Source: Bacteroidota bacterium (lineage in GTDB: Bacteria; Bacteroidota; Bacteroidia; Chitinophagales; Chitinophagaceae). Taken from it: a stretch of 64,000 nucleotides of DNA. Shown piece after piece: positions 45,983 through 53,907 of the stretch. The notes beneath the pieces were generated by a model. That model saw nothing but the letters and a program-made list of their open reading frames with translations, did not search any database and was not told the origin of the DNA. The translations under genes were made by a program, and so were the position numbers. The number at the start of each line of letters is the position of its first letter. Position 1 is the first letter of the stretch. The DNA is taken from the NCBI GenBank assembly GCA_020161435.1, contig JAIUNV010000004.1, forward strand, positions 310,001 to 374,000, read 5' to 3'.

Positions 45983-46888
45983 ATGCAAAAACCAACACTC
46001 GTAATTCTGGCCGCAGGTATGGCCAGCCGTTACGGCAAAATGAAACAGATTGAAGGCTTTGGTCCGAATAAAGAAACCATCATGGATTATTCGATTTTCG
46101 ATGCCATCCGTGCAGGCTTCGAAAAAGTAGTATTCATCATCCGCGAAGAATTTGAAGAAACATTCAAATCCATCATGGAGCCCAAGCTGGCCGGCAAAAT
46201 AAAAACGGCGTATGTGTATCAGCACCTCACCGATTTTGTACCTGCCGATGCTGCCGTTTCACCAGAACGTACCAAGCCTTGGGGTACAGCACATGCAGTG
46301 CTTTGCGCCAAAGATGAAGTGAAAGAAAACTTTGTGGTAATTAATGCCGACGATTTTTATGGCGAAGATGGTTTCCGCAAAGCCTATGAATTTTGTACCA
46401 CAGCTTGCAGCGATACCAACTACGGCATTATTGGTTATACCTTATCAAAAACGCTGAGCAAAAACGGTAGTGTGAGCCGTGGTGTGTGCAAGGCCGATGC
46501 CAATGGCAAACTGGTGAGCATCAACGAACGCACCAAAATTTACTGGAAAGGAGAGCAGGTGTTTTTTGAAGAAAACGGACAGGAGTTTGAAGAAGATCCG
46601 GCATCACCTGTGAGCATGAATTTCTGGTGTTTTTCACCCGGTGTGTTTGCGTTGTCAGAAAGCTTGTTCAGCCAGTTCATCAAAGAACGGGGCATGGAAC
46701 CCAAGGCAGAATTTTTCATTCCTATTGTAGCTGATCATTTCATCAACACTGGTAAGGGTACCATTCAAATTGTAGGCACCGATGCAGAGTGGTTTGGTGT
46801 TACCTATCCCGAAGATGCACCAACCGTAGAAGCCAGCATTAGTGCATTGGTGAATGCAGGTGCGTATCCTCCGGCTTTGTGGAGTTAA
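45983..46888 (+). CDS. Sugar-phosphate nucleotidyltransferase-like protein
   Basis: 301 residues with the GT-A Rossmann start VILAAGMASRYGKMKQIEGFGPNK, a variation on LAAGxGxR, and metal-site Asp in VINADDFYGEDGF. Later blocks PVSMNFWCFSPGVF and VTYPEDAPTVEASI match uncharacterised Bacteroidota nucleotidyltransferases. It probably couples an NTP to a sugar or choline-type phosphate. No pathway partner is nearby. Confidence 0.85.
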   Translation: MQKPTLVILAAGMASRYGKMKQIEGFGPNKETIMDYSIFDAIRAGFEKVVFIIREEFEETFKSIMEPKLAGKIKTAYVYQHLTDFVPADAAVSPERTKPWGTAHAVLCAKDEVKENFVVINADDFYGEDGFRKAYEFCTTACSDTNYGIIGYTLSKTLSKNGSVSRGVCKADANGKLVSINERTKIYWKGEQVFFEENGQEFEEDPASPVSMNFWCFSPGVFALSESLFSQFIKERGMEPKAEFFIPIVADHFINTGKGTIQIVGTDAEWFGVTYPEDAPTVEASISALVNAGAYPPALWS

Positions 46889-46906
46889 ATCATCTGGTTT
46901 AGTATC

Positions 46907-46944
46907 AAAATCAAAAGCCTTCACATGTGAAGGCTTTTGATTTT
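46907..46944. terminator. Bidirectional terminator, 38-bp perfect palindrome
   Basis: A perfect palindrome centred at 46925/46926 (half-site AAAATCAAAAGCCTTCACA). A and T runs at both ends make it work in both directions. It separates the nucleotidyltransferase gene (rightward, stop 46888) from murB (leftward, stop 46950). Confidence 0.9.
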
Positions 46945-46949
46945 TGCAC

Positions 46950-47963
46950 TCACAATATATTCACCTCTCTCTCTAGTTCGATTCCGAATTTTTGCTGAAT
47001 GTCGTCGATGATTTGCTGAGAAAGTTGATAGATATCTGCACCACTGGCGCCGCCATAATTCACCAATACCAAGGCCTGCTTGCTGTGTACGCCGCATTGT
47101 CCTTGTCGGTGGCCTTTCCAGCCCGCTTGTTCAATCAGCCAACCAGCGGGTACTTTGGTGTGGCCTTCGCCAGCCGCATAGCCGGGTATGGTTGCAAAAG
47201 TTTGTTGCAGCTGTTGGTAATGCGCAGTTTCAATCACCGGATTTTTAAAGAAGCTGCCGGCGTTGCCCAACACCGCCGGGTCGGGCAGTTTTGACTGGCG
47301 TATGCGGATAACGGCTTCACTCACCTCACGTATGCCGGGGTTGTGCACACCCATCTGCTCCAGCTCGGCAGCAATGGCACCATAGCTGGTGTGTAGTGTT
47401 ACTTTTTTGTTGAGCCGAAATATCACCGACACAATGGCGAGTTGCTGCTTGTATTGTTTTTTGAAAATACTTTCTCTGTAGCCAAAGGCACAATCGGCAG
47501 CGGCAAAATGCAACAGGCATTTGTCTTGTAAATGCCAGGCTGTTACTTCATGCAGTACATCTTTTATTTCCACACCATACGCTCCAATGTTTTGAATGGG
47601 CGATGCACCTACATTGCCGGGTATCAAGGATAAATTTTCGATGCCTGCATAGTTATGTGCAATGCAATACTGCACAAATGCATGCCAGTTCTCTCCGGCA
47701 TTGGCTTGTACATAGTAGTGCTCATCATCTTCCTCCAACAATTGAATGCCTTTGATTTGATTGTGCAAAACCAAACCATCAAAGGGTTTTGTAAACAGCA
47801 TGTTGCTACCACCACCGAGTATCAATGTTTGAGCGTAGCCCGTAGCCGCTGCTTGTAATTCTTGCAAGGAATCAAGTGAATCAAAAGCCGCAAAGCCTTT
47901 CACCAAAGCAGGCACGCCAAAGCTGGTGAGTGGTTGCAGGTTATAGTTGGTTTGTATCGTCAT
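46950..47963 (-). CDS. murB: UDP-N-acetylmuramate dehydrogenase MurB (type I)
   Basis: 337 residues. FAD-binding motifs TLILGGGSNMLF, LSLIPGNVGASPIQNIGAYG, the catalytic-Ser region GNAGSFFKNPVI and the final Glu region. The length and the YRESIF loop place it in type I (E. coli-like). It reduces enolpyruvyl-UDP-GlcNAc in peptidoglycan synthesis. Located 30 bases downstream of priA on the same strand. Confidence 0.96.
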   Translation of the reverse strand: MTIQTNYNLQPLTSFGVPALVKGFAAFDSLDSLQELQAAATGYAQTLILGGGSNMLFTKPFDGLVLHNQIKGIQLLEEDDEHYYVQANAGENWHAFVQYCIAHNYAGIENLSLIPGNVGASPIQNIGAYGVEIKDVLHEVTAWHLQDKCLLHFAAADCAFGYRESIFKKQYKQQLAIVSVIFRLNKKVTLHTSYGAIAAELEQMGVHNPGIREVSEAVIRIRQSKLPDPAVLGNAGSFFKNPVIETAHYQQLQQTFATIPGYAAGEGHTKVPAGWLIEQAGWKGHRQGQCGVHSKQALVLVNYGGASGADIYQLSQQIIDDIQQKFGIELEREVNIL

Positions 47964-47993
47964 GCTACGAGCTTATTGCTTAATTCATCATTC

Positions 47994-50492
47994 CTACTGC
48001 GGATCTACATCAATCGACACCCGTACTCTTTTAAAAGCTTCCTGATGTTGCATTTCTACAATAGCTGTTTTGATGTCTGCTTTTGCTTGTTCTAAAAACG
48101 CCGCATTGCGGGGGAGCTTCAGCAACAGTTCGGTAATGTATTCGTTGCGGATGCGGTTGATGGGTGGCTCGGCTGGTCCGCTGATGTACTTGTCGTATTT
48201 GGTGCGCAACCATGCACCCAATGCATCGCAGGCCATCCATGAAGTGGTTTGATCTTTGTGCTTGCATTGCAGCATAATGAGCCTGCTGAATGGCGGATAA
48301 AAAAACAATTGCCGCTGCGCTACTTCGTATTGGTAAAAAGCAGGGAAGTCGTGCTGTTGTAAAAACGGAATGATGGGGTTGGCGGTGTCGAACAATTGTA
48401 CCACCACTTTTCCTTTTTCACCTTTTCTGCCGGCACGTCCACTTACTTGTTCTATCAGTTGGAAAGCCCGCTCCGCTGCTCTGAAATCTGCAAACCGCAT
48501 AATGCCATCTGCATCGGGAATGCACACCAAACCTACGTGGTCAAAGTCGAGGCCTTTTACCACCATTTGTGTGCCGGCCAGTATTTGTATGCGTTGGTCT
48601 TCAAACTGTCGGATGAGGTTTTCATGACTGTGTTTGCCCCGCACACTGTCAGTATCCATACGGGCCACAACCGCCTGCTCAAAGGTTTGATCGAGCAATT
48701 CTTCCAGTTGTTCTGTGCCAAAGTTTTTCTGCCGAAAATCCTGACTGCCGCAAGCACCACAGGTTTTCGCCAATGGATAAGTAGTGCCGCAATAATGGCA
48801 ATGCAATTTTTGTGTGCTCTTGTGGTAGGTGAGTGACACATCGCATTGATCGCATTTGGGTATCCAACCACAGGTGCCGCACAATTGGTAGGGTGCATAA
48901 CCACGACGATTTTGAAACACAATCACCTGCTTATTTTGCTGCAAGGTTTGGTTGATGCGTTCTTTCATCGCCTCCGTTAAAATCACTTTTTGTTTACGAC
49001 TTTCCGGCACCTGTTTCAGGTCGATGATTTCTATATCGGGCAATTGCAAATCGCCGTATCGTTCGGTGAGTGTTACGAGACCGTATTTATGCTGTAAGCA
49101 ATTGTGATAGCTTTCCAGCGAAGGGGTGGCGCTGCCGAGCAATACTTTGGCATTGCAAACGGAGGCATAAAAAATAGCAGCATCTCTTGCATGGTAGCGT
49201 GGTGGTGGATCGTATTGTTTGAAAGAACTGTCGTGCTCTTCATCCACTACCATCAATTTGAGATTGCAAAAGGGCAAGAACAACGCCGACCGTGCACCCA
49301 ATACTACCTGTATTTCGCCCGACTTTACTTTGTTCCACAATTCCAGTCGTTCGTTGGCATTGAACTTAGAATGGTAAATGCCTACAAATCCACCGAGGTG
49401 CTGGCGCAGTTTGCGAACAATTTGAGAAGTCAATGCAATTTCCGGCAACAGGTACAAACATTGCTCACCCCGTTGTATGGCTTCTGCCATCAGCTGAATG
49501 TACAATTGTGTTTTACCACTGCCCGTTACACCATGTAGTAAAGTCACAGCATGTTGTTGCATGCTGTCTTTTAGTTGCTGCAGCGCTGTTTGTTGTGCTG
49601 CAGAAAATTGAATGTCTACATTCAACGCTTTGGCTACCTGTGGCAGGCGGTCTACGCTTCGTTTTTCCAATTGCAACACACCCTTGCTTACCAGCCCATC
49701 TAACACCGAAGGGGTGACACCAGATTTTTTCAGCAATGCAGGTTTCGTTACCTGTCCTTCGGTGCGGTCGTAGTGCAAAAAGGAGAGGAGTAAATCCAAT
49801 TGCTTGGGTGCTTTCTGCCATTCGTTGATGAGCTTTTCCAATGCCGCTTCGTTGCGGTACACAGGCGCCAGTAACACGTAGGTTTCTGTTTTTTCCTTGT
49901 AGGTTTCCTGAATGGATTCCCACACCGTGGCTATGCCTTTTTCCACTAATTTTTTTACAACGGGATACACATTGTTGCTATCGAGCAAAGACTGTATTTC
50001 GCCTAGGTTGAGTTGTTGTTTTATTTCCAATGCCTCGGTGAGGATGTATTCTTTATCACTCAATTCTTGAATGGCCACTGTGTGTCCGTCGTTGTATTGA
50101 ATAACGCTTTCGCTGCTGAGTTTGAGATGCGCTGGCAAGGCCGCCATCATCACTTCGCCTTCGGTGCTGCAGTAGTATTGTGCTATCCATTCCCACAGGC
50201 GCAATTGCTCGGGCATTACTACGGGAGCTTCATCTAATACTTCTAGAATGGGTTTGGTTTCATACAGGCCAGGCACATCGGTGTGCAGGCGTTTGATGAT
50301 GCCCGCATAACGTTTGCTTTTTCCTACCTGTACTATCACACGGCTGCCTTGCTGCACCCGGTTGTTCCATTCGGCGGGTATGCTCCAGGTAAGAATTTTG
50401 GGTAAATAAATGGGCACAATCACATCGGCAAACAGCGAAGGTTTTTCTTGCTGAAATAAAAGCTGGTTGCTATGGTTACCGTTTTTGTGCAT
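47994..50492 (-). CDS. priA: Primosomal protein N' (PriA helicase)
   Basis: 832 residues from ATG 50492; the longer frame begins with TTG. The N-terminal 3'-DNA-binding domain (ADVIVPIYLPKILTW) precedes the helicase with Walker A HGVTGSGKTQLYI and DEExH VVDEEHDSSFKQYDPPPRYHARD. The zinc-binding region has CGTCGWIPKCDQCD and CHYCGTTYPLAKTCGACGS. PriA reloads the replisome at stalled forks. Its start overlaps the plsC end by 17 bases. Confidence 0.95.
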   Translation of the reverse strand: MHKNGNHSNQLLFQQEKPSLFADVIVPIYLPKILTWSIPAEWNNRVQQGSRVIVQVGKSKRYAGIIKRLHTDVPGLYETKPILEVLDEAPVVMPEQLRLWEWIAQYYCSTEGEVMMAALPAHLKLSSESVIQYNDGHTVAIQELSDKEYILTEALEIKQQLNLGEIQSLLDSNNVYPVVKKLVEKGIATVWESIQETYKEKTETYVLLAPVYRNEAALEKLINEWQKAPKQLDLLLSFLHYDRTEGQVTKPALLKKSGVTPSVLDGLVSKGVLQLEKRSVDRLPQVAKALNVDIQFSAAQQTALQQLKDSMQQHAVTLLHGVTGSGKTQLYIQLMAEAIQRGEQCLYLLPEIALTSQIVRKLRQHLGGFVGIYHSKFNANERLELWNKVKSGEIQVVLGARSALFLPFCNLKLMVVDEEHDSSFKQYDPPPRYHARDAAIFYASVCNAKVLLGSATPSLESYHNCLQHKYGLVTLTERYGDLQLPDIEIIDLKQVPESRKQKVILTEAMKERINQTLQQNKQVIVFQNRRGYAPYQLCGTCGWIPKCDQCDVSLTYHKSTQKLHCHYCGTTYPLAKTCGACGSQDFRQKNFGTEQLEELLDQTFEQAVVARMDTDSVRGKHSHENLIRQFEDQRIQILAGTQMVVKGLDFDHVGLVCIPDADGIMRFADFRAAERAFQLIEQVSGRAGRKGEKGKVVVQLFDTANPIIPFLQQHDFPAFYQYEVAQRQLFFYPPFSRLIMLQCKHKDQTTSWMACDALGAWLRTKYDKYISGPAEPPINRIRNEYITELLLKLPRNAAFLEQAKADIKTAIVEMQHQEAFKRVRVSIDVDPQ

Positions 50493-51252
50493 CCCGATTG
50501 TTGTAGTCAATAATAATGGATTCCATCAAATCATACACCCGTTTTTTTAGCAGGGGCAGGTCTTGCATGGTTAGTCCTTCAGTAGGTACTTCTTTTAAAA
50601 TTACGGCTCTGCTTTTACCCGGCCGTAAGCGCCAGATAGACGCATAGTGCATCCTCGTTTTAGCATCCAGAAACACAATGGGTTTGATGGCAGTATTGGT
50701 TTCGATGGCAATACGAAAGGCGCCATCATAAAACGATTTGAGCGGCGCCCCTGTTTCATTAAACGTGCCTTCTGGAAAAATAAAGATGGAGCGGTTGTGT
50801 GCCAGCACTTCTTTGAGCATGGCTACACTACGGGCACGGCGTTCGGGGCTGCTGCGGTCTACCAATACAACTGCTAATCGATATAAAATACCAAACACCG
50901 GAATTTTCGCCATTTCATATTTGCCCAACACCCGAATGTTGGTATGGCGCAATGCTTGAAAAATCAACGGAATATCGAGGTAAGAAATATGGTTGGCTAC
51001 AAACACAAAATGGCGTTTGCGGTCGAGTGGTTCTTCCCAAATATTTACATGCCAAATGCCTATAAGTGCAAACCACAAATGACTCCAAATACGGGAGAGA
51101 TGAATAACGAGATTGCCGCCCAACGGTTGGCCAAGCAGCATGGCAATGATGATACCCGGCGTTACAAGAAACAGGCCTCCAGCAAACACCGCGAAGGCGT
51201 AAATGCAATAGGGAATCCAGAAAATGCTGAGCAACTTTTGCATAGCTATCAT
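50476..51252 (-). CDS. plsC: 1-acyl-sn-glycerol-3-phosphate acyltransferase
   Basis: 258 residues from ATG 51252, which overlaps the stop of the upstream gene as TAATG. Two N-terminal membrane segments precede the acyltransferase motif VANHISYLDIP (H-x4-D), the FPEGTFNETG block and IKPIVFLDA. It makes phosphatidic acid. The chain ABM protein-plsC-priA-murB is tightly spaced. Confidence 0.92.
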   Translation of the reverse strand: MIAMQKLLSIFWIPYCIYAFAVFAGGLFLVTPGIIIAMLLGQPLGGNLVIHLSRIWSHLWFALIGIWHVNIWEEPLDRKRHFVFVANHISYLDIPLIFQALRHTNIRVLGKYEMAKIPVFGILYRLAVVLVDRSSPERRARSVAMLKEVLAHNRSIFIFPEGTFNETGAPLKSFYDGAFRIAIETNTAIKPIVFLDAKTRMHYASIWRLRPGKSRAVILKEVPTEGLTMQDLPLLKKRVYDLMESIIIDYNNRDAQKR

Positions 51253-51542
51253 TACACTACCGTCATGGAATGGGCAACGGCTTTGGCCGCAAACATAGGC
51301 TTTACACGGCTCCACAGCAATTTGAAAAATTCACTGTACCGGTAATTATCGAGGGCTTGTGTATGGCTCCAGCGACTGATGGTAAAAAATACATGCGGCT
51401 CCTGATGGTCTTGGTATGCATTCAACTCGAGGCAGCCTTCAAATGCTGCAATGTGTTGTTTGTGTTCTTGAAATATTTGGCGAAACTCTTCGATGTGTTG
51501 TGGCATCAACGTGAGTTTTACCACACGGGTTAATGGTTGCAT
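51252..51542 (-). CDS. Antibiotic-biosynthesis-monooxygenase (ABM)-fold protein
   Basis: 96 residues from ATG 51542. The ABM pattern is seen: VKLTLMPQHIEEFRQIFQEHKQ, FEGCLELNAYQDHQEPHVFFTISRW and a C-terminal amphipathic helix. Small dimeric proteins with this fold include monooxygenases and heme or quinol enzymes. No active-site assignment can be made. Coupled to plsC by a 1-base overlap. Confidence 0.8.
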   Translation of the reverse strand: MQPLTRVVKLTLMPQHIEEFRQIFQEHKQHIAAFEGCLELNAYQDHQEPHVFFTISRWSHTQALDNYRYSEFFKLLWSRVKPMFAAKAVAHSMTVV

Positions 51543-51557
51543 AGCGTAAAAATACAA

Positions 51558-51584
51558 AGGAAGAAGTACGAGGTACGAAGGGTG
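51558..51584. repeat. Period-7 repeat between the ABM and SAM-hydrolase genes
   Basis: Units AGGAAGA, AGTACGA, GGTACGA, AGGGTGG in tandem. It shares the word ACGAGGTACGAAG (reverse complement CTTCGTACCTCGT) with the repeat at 25793-25843. Confidence 0.6.
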
Positions 51585-51592
51585 GCGTACAC

Positions 51593-52417
51593 TTAATCTA
51601 CAAAACGGATACGGACTGTTTGGTAAAACAGTCGTGAATTCATGAACTGATCGCTGGCATTTGCTGTAAAAGCCTGCAGACCAAACAAACCGGCGGCATT
51701 GCCCTTGTTCACTGCTATTTCCAGATAGCCGGCAGTATTGAAGAAAGCCAGTTTATCGCCTTCGGGCACACTGCCATAATGCTCAGAAATAGTGGTGATG
51801 CGGTCATCGTTTTTGAAACTGATTTCGAAGCGGCGGCCGCGGCCTACTTTGTCGAAATCGGATTTCATAACATTCACCACCACATTTTCAAAGCGATCTA
51901 CAAAAATGATGCGGCTTTCAATGTAATCGTCGTACAGCAAAGGTTGTACGGCACTACGGGTTACAATTTGCTCTGGTTCTTCGCCCAGCAGGTGCAGCGA
52001 TGTGCCATTGTCAACGGCTTGAATGGCGGCACCAATGGCATTCATCCAGGCCATACTGTTAGCAATATTTGCTGCATCAATGGGTAATACTATGCATTCG
52101 TAAGGGCCTTCATCCAAAATCATGGGAAGCAAGCCATTGTCGGCACAGGCAAAAAAATGTCCGTTTTGAAAAGCAATCAAACAGCGGGGCGATGGCGAGT
52201 GAAACAAATTCACCAACACAATATGCCAGCTGTACATGGGAAAATGCGGATAGGCACTGCGTACAAAGTAGGCCGCTTCGTTGTAGTTGAACGGCGTGAT
52301 ATTGTGCGAAATATCTGCTATTTGCCAAGCGGGGTTGTTTTGCCACAGCCTGCCTTTAATGGCGCCGGTTATATAGTCTTTGTAACCGATATCGGATGTT
52401 AGCGTAAGTATTGGCAC
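51593..52417 (-). CDS. SAM hydrolase / SAM hydroxide adenosyltransferase (DUF62)
   Basis: 274 residues. Blocks ILTLTSDIGYKDYITGAIKG, ADISHNITPFN, HIVLVNLFHSPSP, FACADNGLLPMIL and FVDRFENVVVNV are those of the fluorinase/chlorinase superfamily; with water as nucleophile these give adenosine and methionine from SAM. The likely start is GTG at 52417, the only one fitting the family N-terminus; no upstream ATG is in frame. It overlaps a possible 30-codon leader ORF. Confidence 0.9.
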   Translation of the reverse strand: MPILTLTSDIGYKDYITGAIKGRLWQNNPAWQIADISHNITPFNYNEAAYFVRSAYPHFPMYSWHIVLVNLFHSPSPRCLIAFQNGHFFACADNGLLPMILDEGPYECIVLPIDAANIANSMAWMNAIGAAIQAVDNGTSLHLLGEEPEQIVTRSAVQPLLYDDYIESRIIFVDRFENVVVNVMKSDFDKVGRGRRFEISFKNDDRITTISEHYGSVPEGDKLAFFNTAGYLEIAVNKGNAAGLFGLQAFTANASDQFMNSRLFYQTVRIRFVD

Positions 52418-52491
52418 AATGAATGCAGCAGTTCGTTTGGTGTATAATGGGTGCGGATAAAAGCGGCTGCAATGTCAGTACTGCTGGGCAT
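52399..52491 (-). CDS. Possible 30-residue leader ORF overlapping the SAM-hydrolase start
   Basis: ATG at 52491 opens 30 codons ending TAA at 52399-52401 and overlaps the SAM-hydrolase GTG start by 19 bases. The peptide (with FIRTHYTPNELLHSL) is amphipathic. It could couple translation to the next gene, which lacks an ATG. Chance is a serious alternative because the ORF is short. Confidence 0.25.
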   Translation of the reverse strand: MPSSTDIAAAFIRTHYTPNELLHSLCQYLR

Positions 52492-52519
52492 ATTTCAAAA
52501 TGCAAACAGCAAGGTGAGT

Positions 52520-53347
52520 TTACTTCACCAAAACATTGTCTTTATAGAAAAATTTACGGACAAGTTTATCGGCCAGTGCCGGAAAAAACTTGTTCATAAA
52601 TACAGTTTGTTTTCCCTGGAATGTCATCACCAGGGTACGTTTTCTTTTGGCAATGGCATTCATGATATGGACCGCACATTCTTCCGAAGTCATCATGGCT
52701 TTTTCATCCATGGGGCTTTCGCCCTGTGCCTTTGCATCTTTGTTGAGTGCCGCATTGCGAATGTTGCTGCTGGTAAAGCCGGGGCACACCCACATTACAT
52801 TCACGCCACTCTCCAACAGTTCGGTACGCAAGGCTTCCATCCAACCTTGCAGGGCCCACTTGCTGGCGCTGTAGCCACTGCGGCCGGGCAGGCCACGGTA
52901 GCCGGCAATGGAACTTACGCCAATGATGTCGCCTTTTTGCTGCTGTATGTAGGGCAGGGCATACTTGGTGCAATACACCACGCCCCAAAAATTAATGTCC
53001 ATCACTTTGCGGATGGTATCCAGCGAAGCTTCGTGAAACTCGGCCCGCATGCTGATGCCCGCATTGTTGACCAAAATATCAACGGTCGAAAAGTTGCGGA
53101 TAACGGCGTTGATGAAATTGCGGCAATCGGTTTCGTTGCTTACATCGGCCACCATGGTAAACAACTTACTGCCAGGGTTTTGTACTTGCAGTTGGTACAG
53201 TTTATCACTGTTGCGGCTGCAGGTAGCCACATTGGCGCCTGCTTTCAGCAATTCTTCTACCATGGCACGGCCAATGCCGTCGCTGCCACCTGTTACTACA
53301 ACTGTCTTGTTTTGAAAATATGCGGGGTTGTGTACCAATATTGCCAT
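52520..53347 (-). CDS. Short-chain dehydrogenase/reductase
   Basis: 275 residues from ATG 53347. TGGSDGIG binds the cofactor; LVNNAGIS and YSASKWAL (catalytic Tyr and Lys) with Ser in GVSSIAGYRG complete the triad. A C-terminal tail RKFFYKDNVL suggests membrane association as in ketosphinganine reductase-like SDRs (KDSR). The substrate is unknown. Confidence 0.88.
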   Translation of the reverse strand: MAILVHNPAYFQNKTVVVTGGSDGIGRAMVEELLKAGANVATCSRNSDKLYQLQVQNPGSKLFTMVADVSNETDCRNFINAVIRNFSTVDILVNNAGISMRAEFHEASLDTIRKVMDINFWGVVYCTKYALPYIQQQKGDIIGVSSIAGYRGLPGRSGYSASKWALQGWMEALRTELLESGVNVMWVCPGFTSSNIRNAALNKDAKAQGESPMDEKAMMTSEECAVHIMNAIAKRKRTLVMTFQGKQTVFMNKFFPALADKLVRKFFYKDNVLVK

Positions 53348-53430
53348 AGTGTATGCAAAGTTGGTCAATCGGAGAGGCGGTGTTGTTAATGAATTTGCAA
53401 ACAGCCTGTTGATAAAGGGAAAATATTTTT

Positions 53431-53462
53431 TTTGGTTGCAATGGAGTCGACTCCTATTTTTG
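53431..53462 (+). promoter_or_regulatory. Bacteroidota promoter of tRNA-Lys
   Basis: TTTG at 53431-53434 and TATTTTTG at 53455-53462 are separated by 20 bases, a full match to the TTTG/TAnnTTTG pattern of Bacteroidota promoters. The predicted start site would be about 40 bases before the tRNA. Confidence 0.7.
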
Positions 53463-53511
53463 CACTCCCAAAAACGGAATACGCACAGCGAATTCTGTTA
53501 CTGGAACGGGA

Positions 53512-53584
53512 GATCTGGTAGCTCAGTTGGTAGAGCAATACACTTTTAATGTATGGGCCCTGGGTTCGAGTCCCAGCCGGATCA
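53512..53584 (+). tRNA. tRNA-Lys (anticodon TTT)
   Basis: 73 bases. The acceptor GATCTGG pairs with CCGGATC (one G-T pair). D arm GCTCAGTTGGTAGAGC; anticodon arm ATACA-CTTTTAA-TGTAT puts TTT in the loop centre; T arm CTGGG-TTCGAGT-CCCAG. CCA is not encoded. An AT-rich restriction-like segment begins about 100 bases after it. I searched by eye for a duplicate of its 3' end near 56.4-56.5 kb and found none. Confidence 0.96.
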
Positions 53585-53590
53585 CGAAGA

Positions 53591-53619
53591 AAGTCCTCGC
53601 AGCAATGCGGGGACTTTTT
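53591..53619 (+). terminator. Terminator of tRNA-Lys
   Basis: AAGTCCTCGC (53591-53600) pairs with GCGGGGACTT (53607-53616), with one T-G wobble, followed by TTT. It is 6 bases past the tRNA 3' end. Confidence 0.85.
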
Positions 53620-53686
53620 ATTTGGTCAAGTTTTCAGGAAATAGTTTTCCGCAGGTAGAATAAATAATCAGAGCTTAATCGATAAC

Positions 53687-53875
53687 TCAACTTTTCCGCC
53701 GAGGCCTATCTCTTGAAGCTATTTTTCTTTTCCCAGGCTTTGTTTCAACTTGAAGTGCGGTCACTATAAATTCTTCGTAGCCAGCCTCTAAAGAATCCCT
53801 TTTTGGGGTGGCAGGCTTTCCAAAATGCCTGTTTTTGATTTGCTCCAAAGTCGTGATGTTTTTATTTGACCGCAT
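53687..53875 (-). CDS. 62-residue protein downstream of the restriction-modification gene
   Basis: ATG 53875, 32 bases after the restriction-modification stop, same strand. The first 35 residues (TLEQIKNRHFGKPATPKRDSLEAGYEEF) resemble the N-terminal lead segment of Bacteroidota Xre-type antitoxins, but the helix-turn-helix that should follow is absent; a basic tail GKRKIASRDRPRRKS replaces it. No other frame downstream restores it. It may be a small modulator of the system upstream, a remnant of an antitoxin, or a standalone DNA-binding peptide. Confidence 0.55.
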   Translation of the reverse strand: MRSNKNITTLEQIKNRHFGKPATPKRDSLEAGYEEFIVTALQVETKPGKRKIASRDRPRRKS

Positions 53876-53907
53876 AAAATTCTTCTTTGCTGAGTAAAAT
53901 TACTTCG

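Noticed and set aside
52451..53389. 312-codon rightward frame opposite the short-chain dehydrogenase
   Set aside because: The opposite strand carries a full SDR with catalytic residues; this frame has no recognisable motif.
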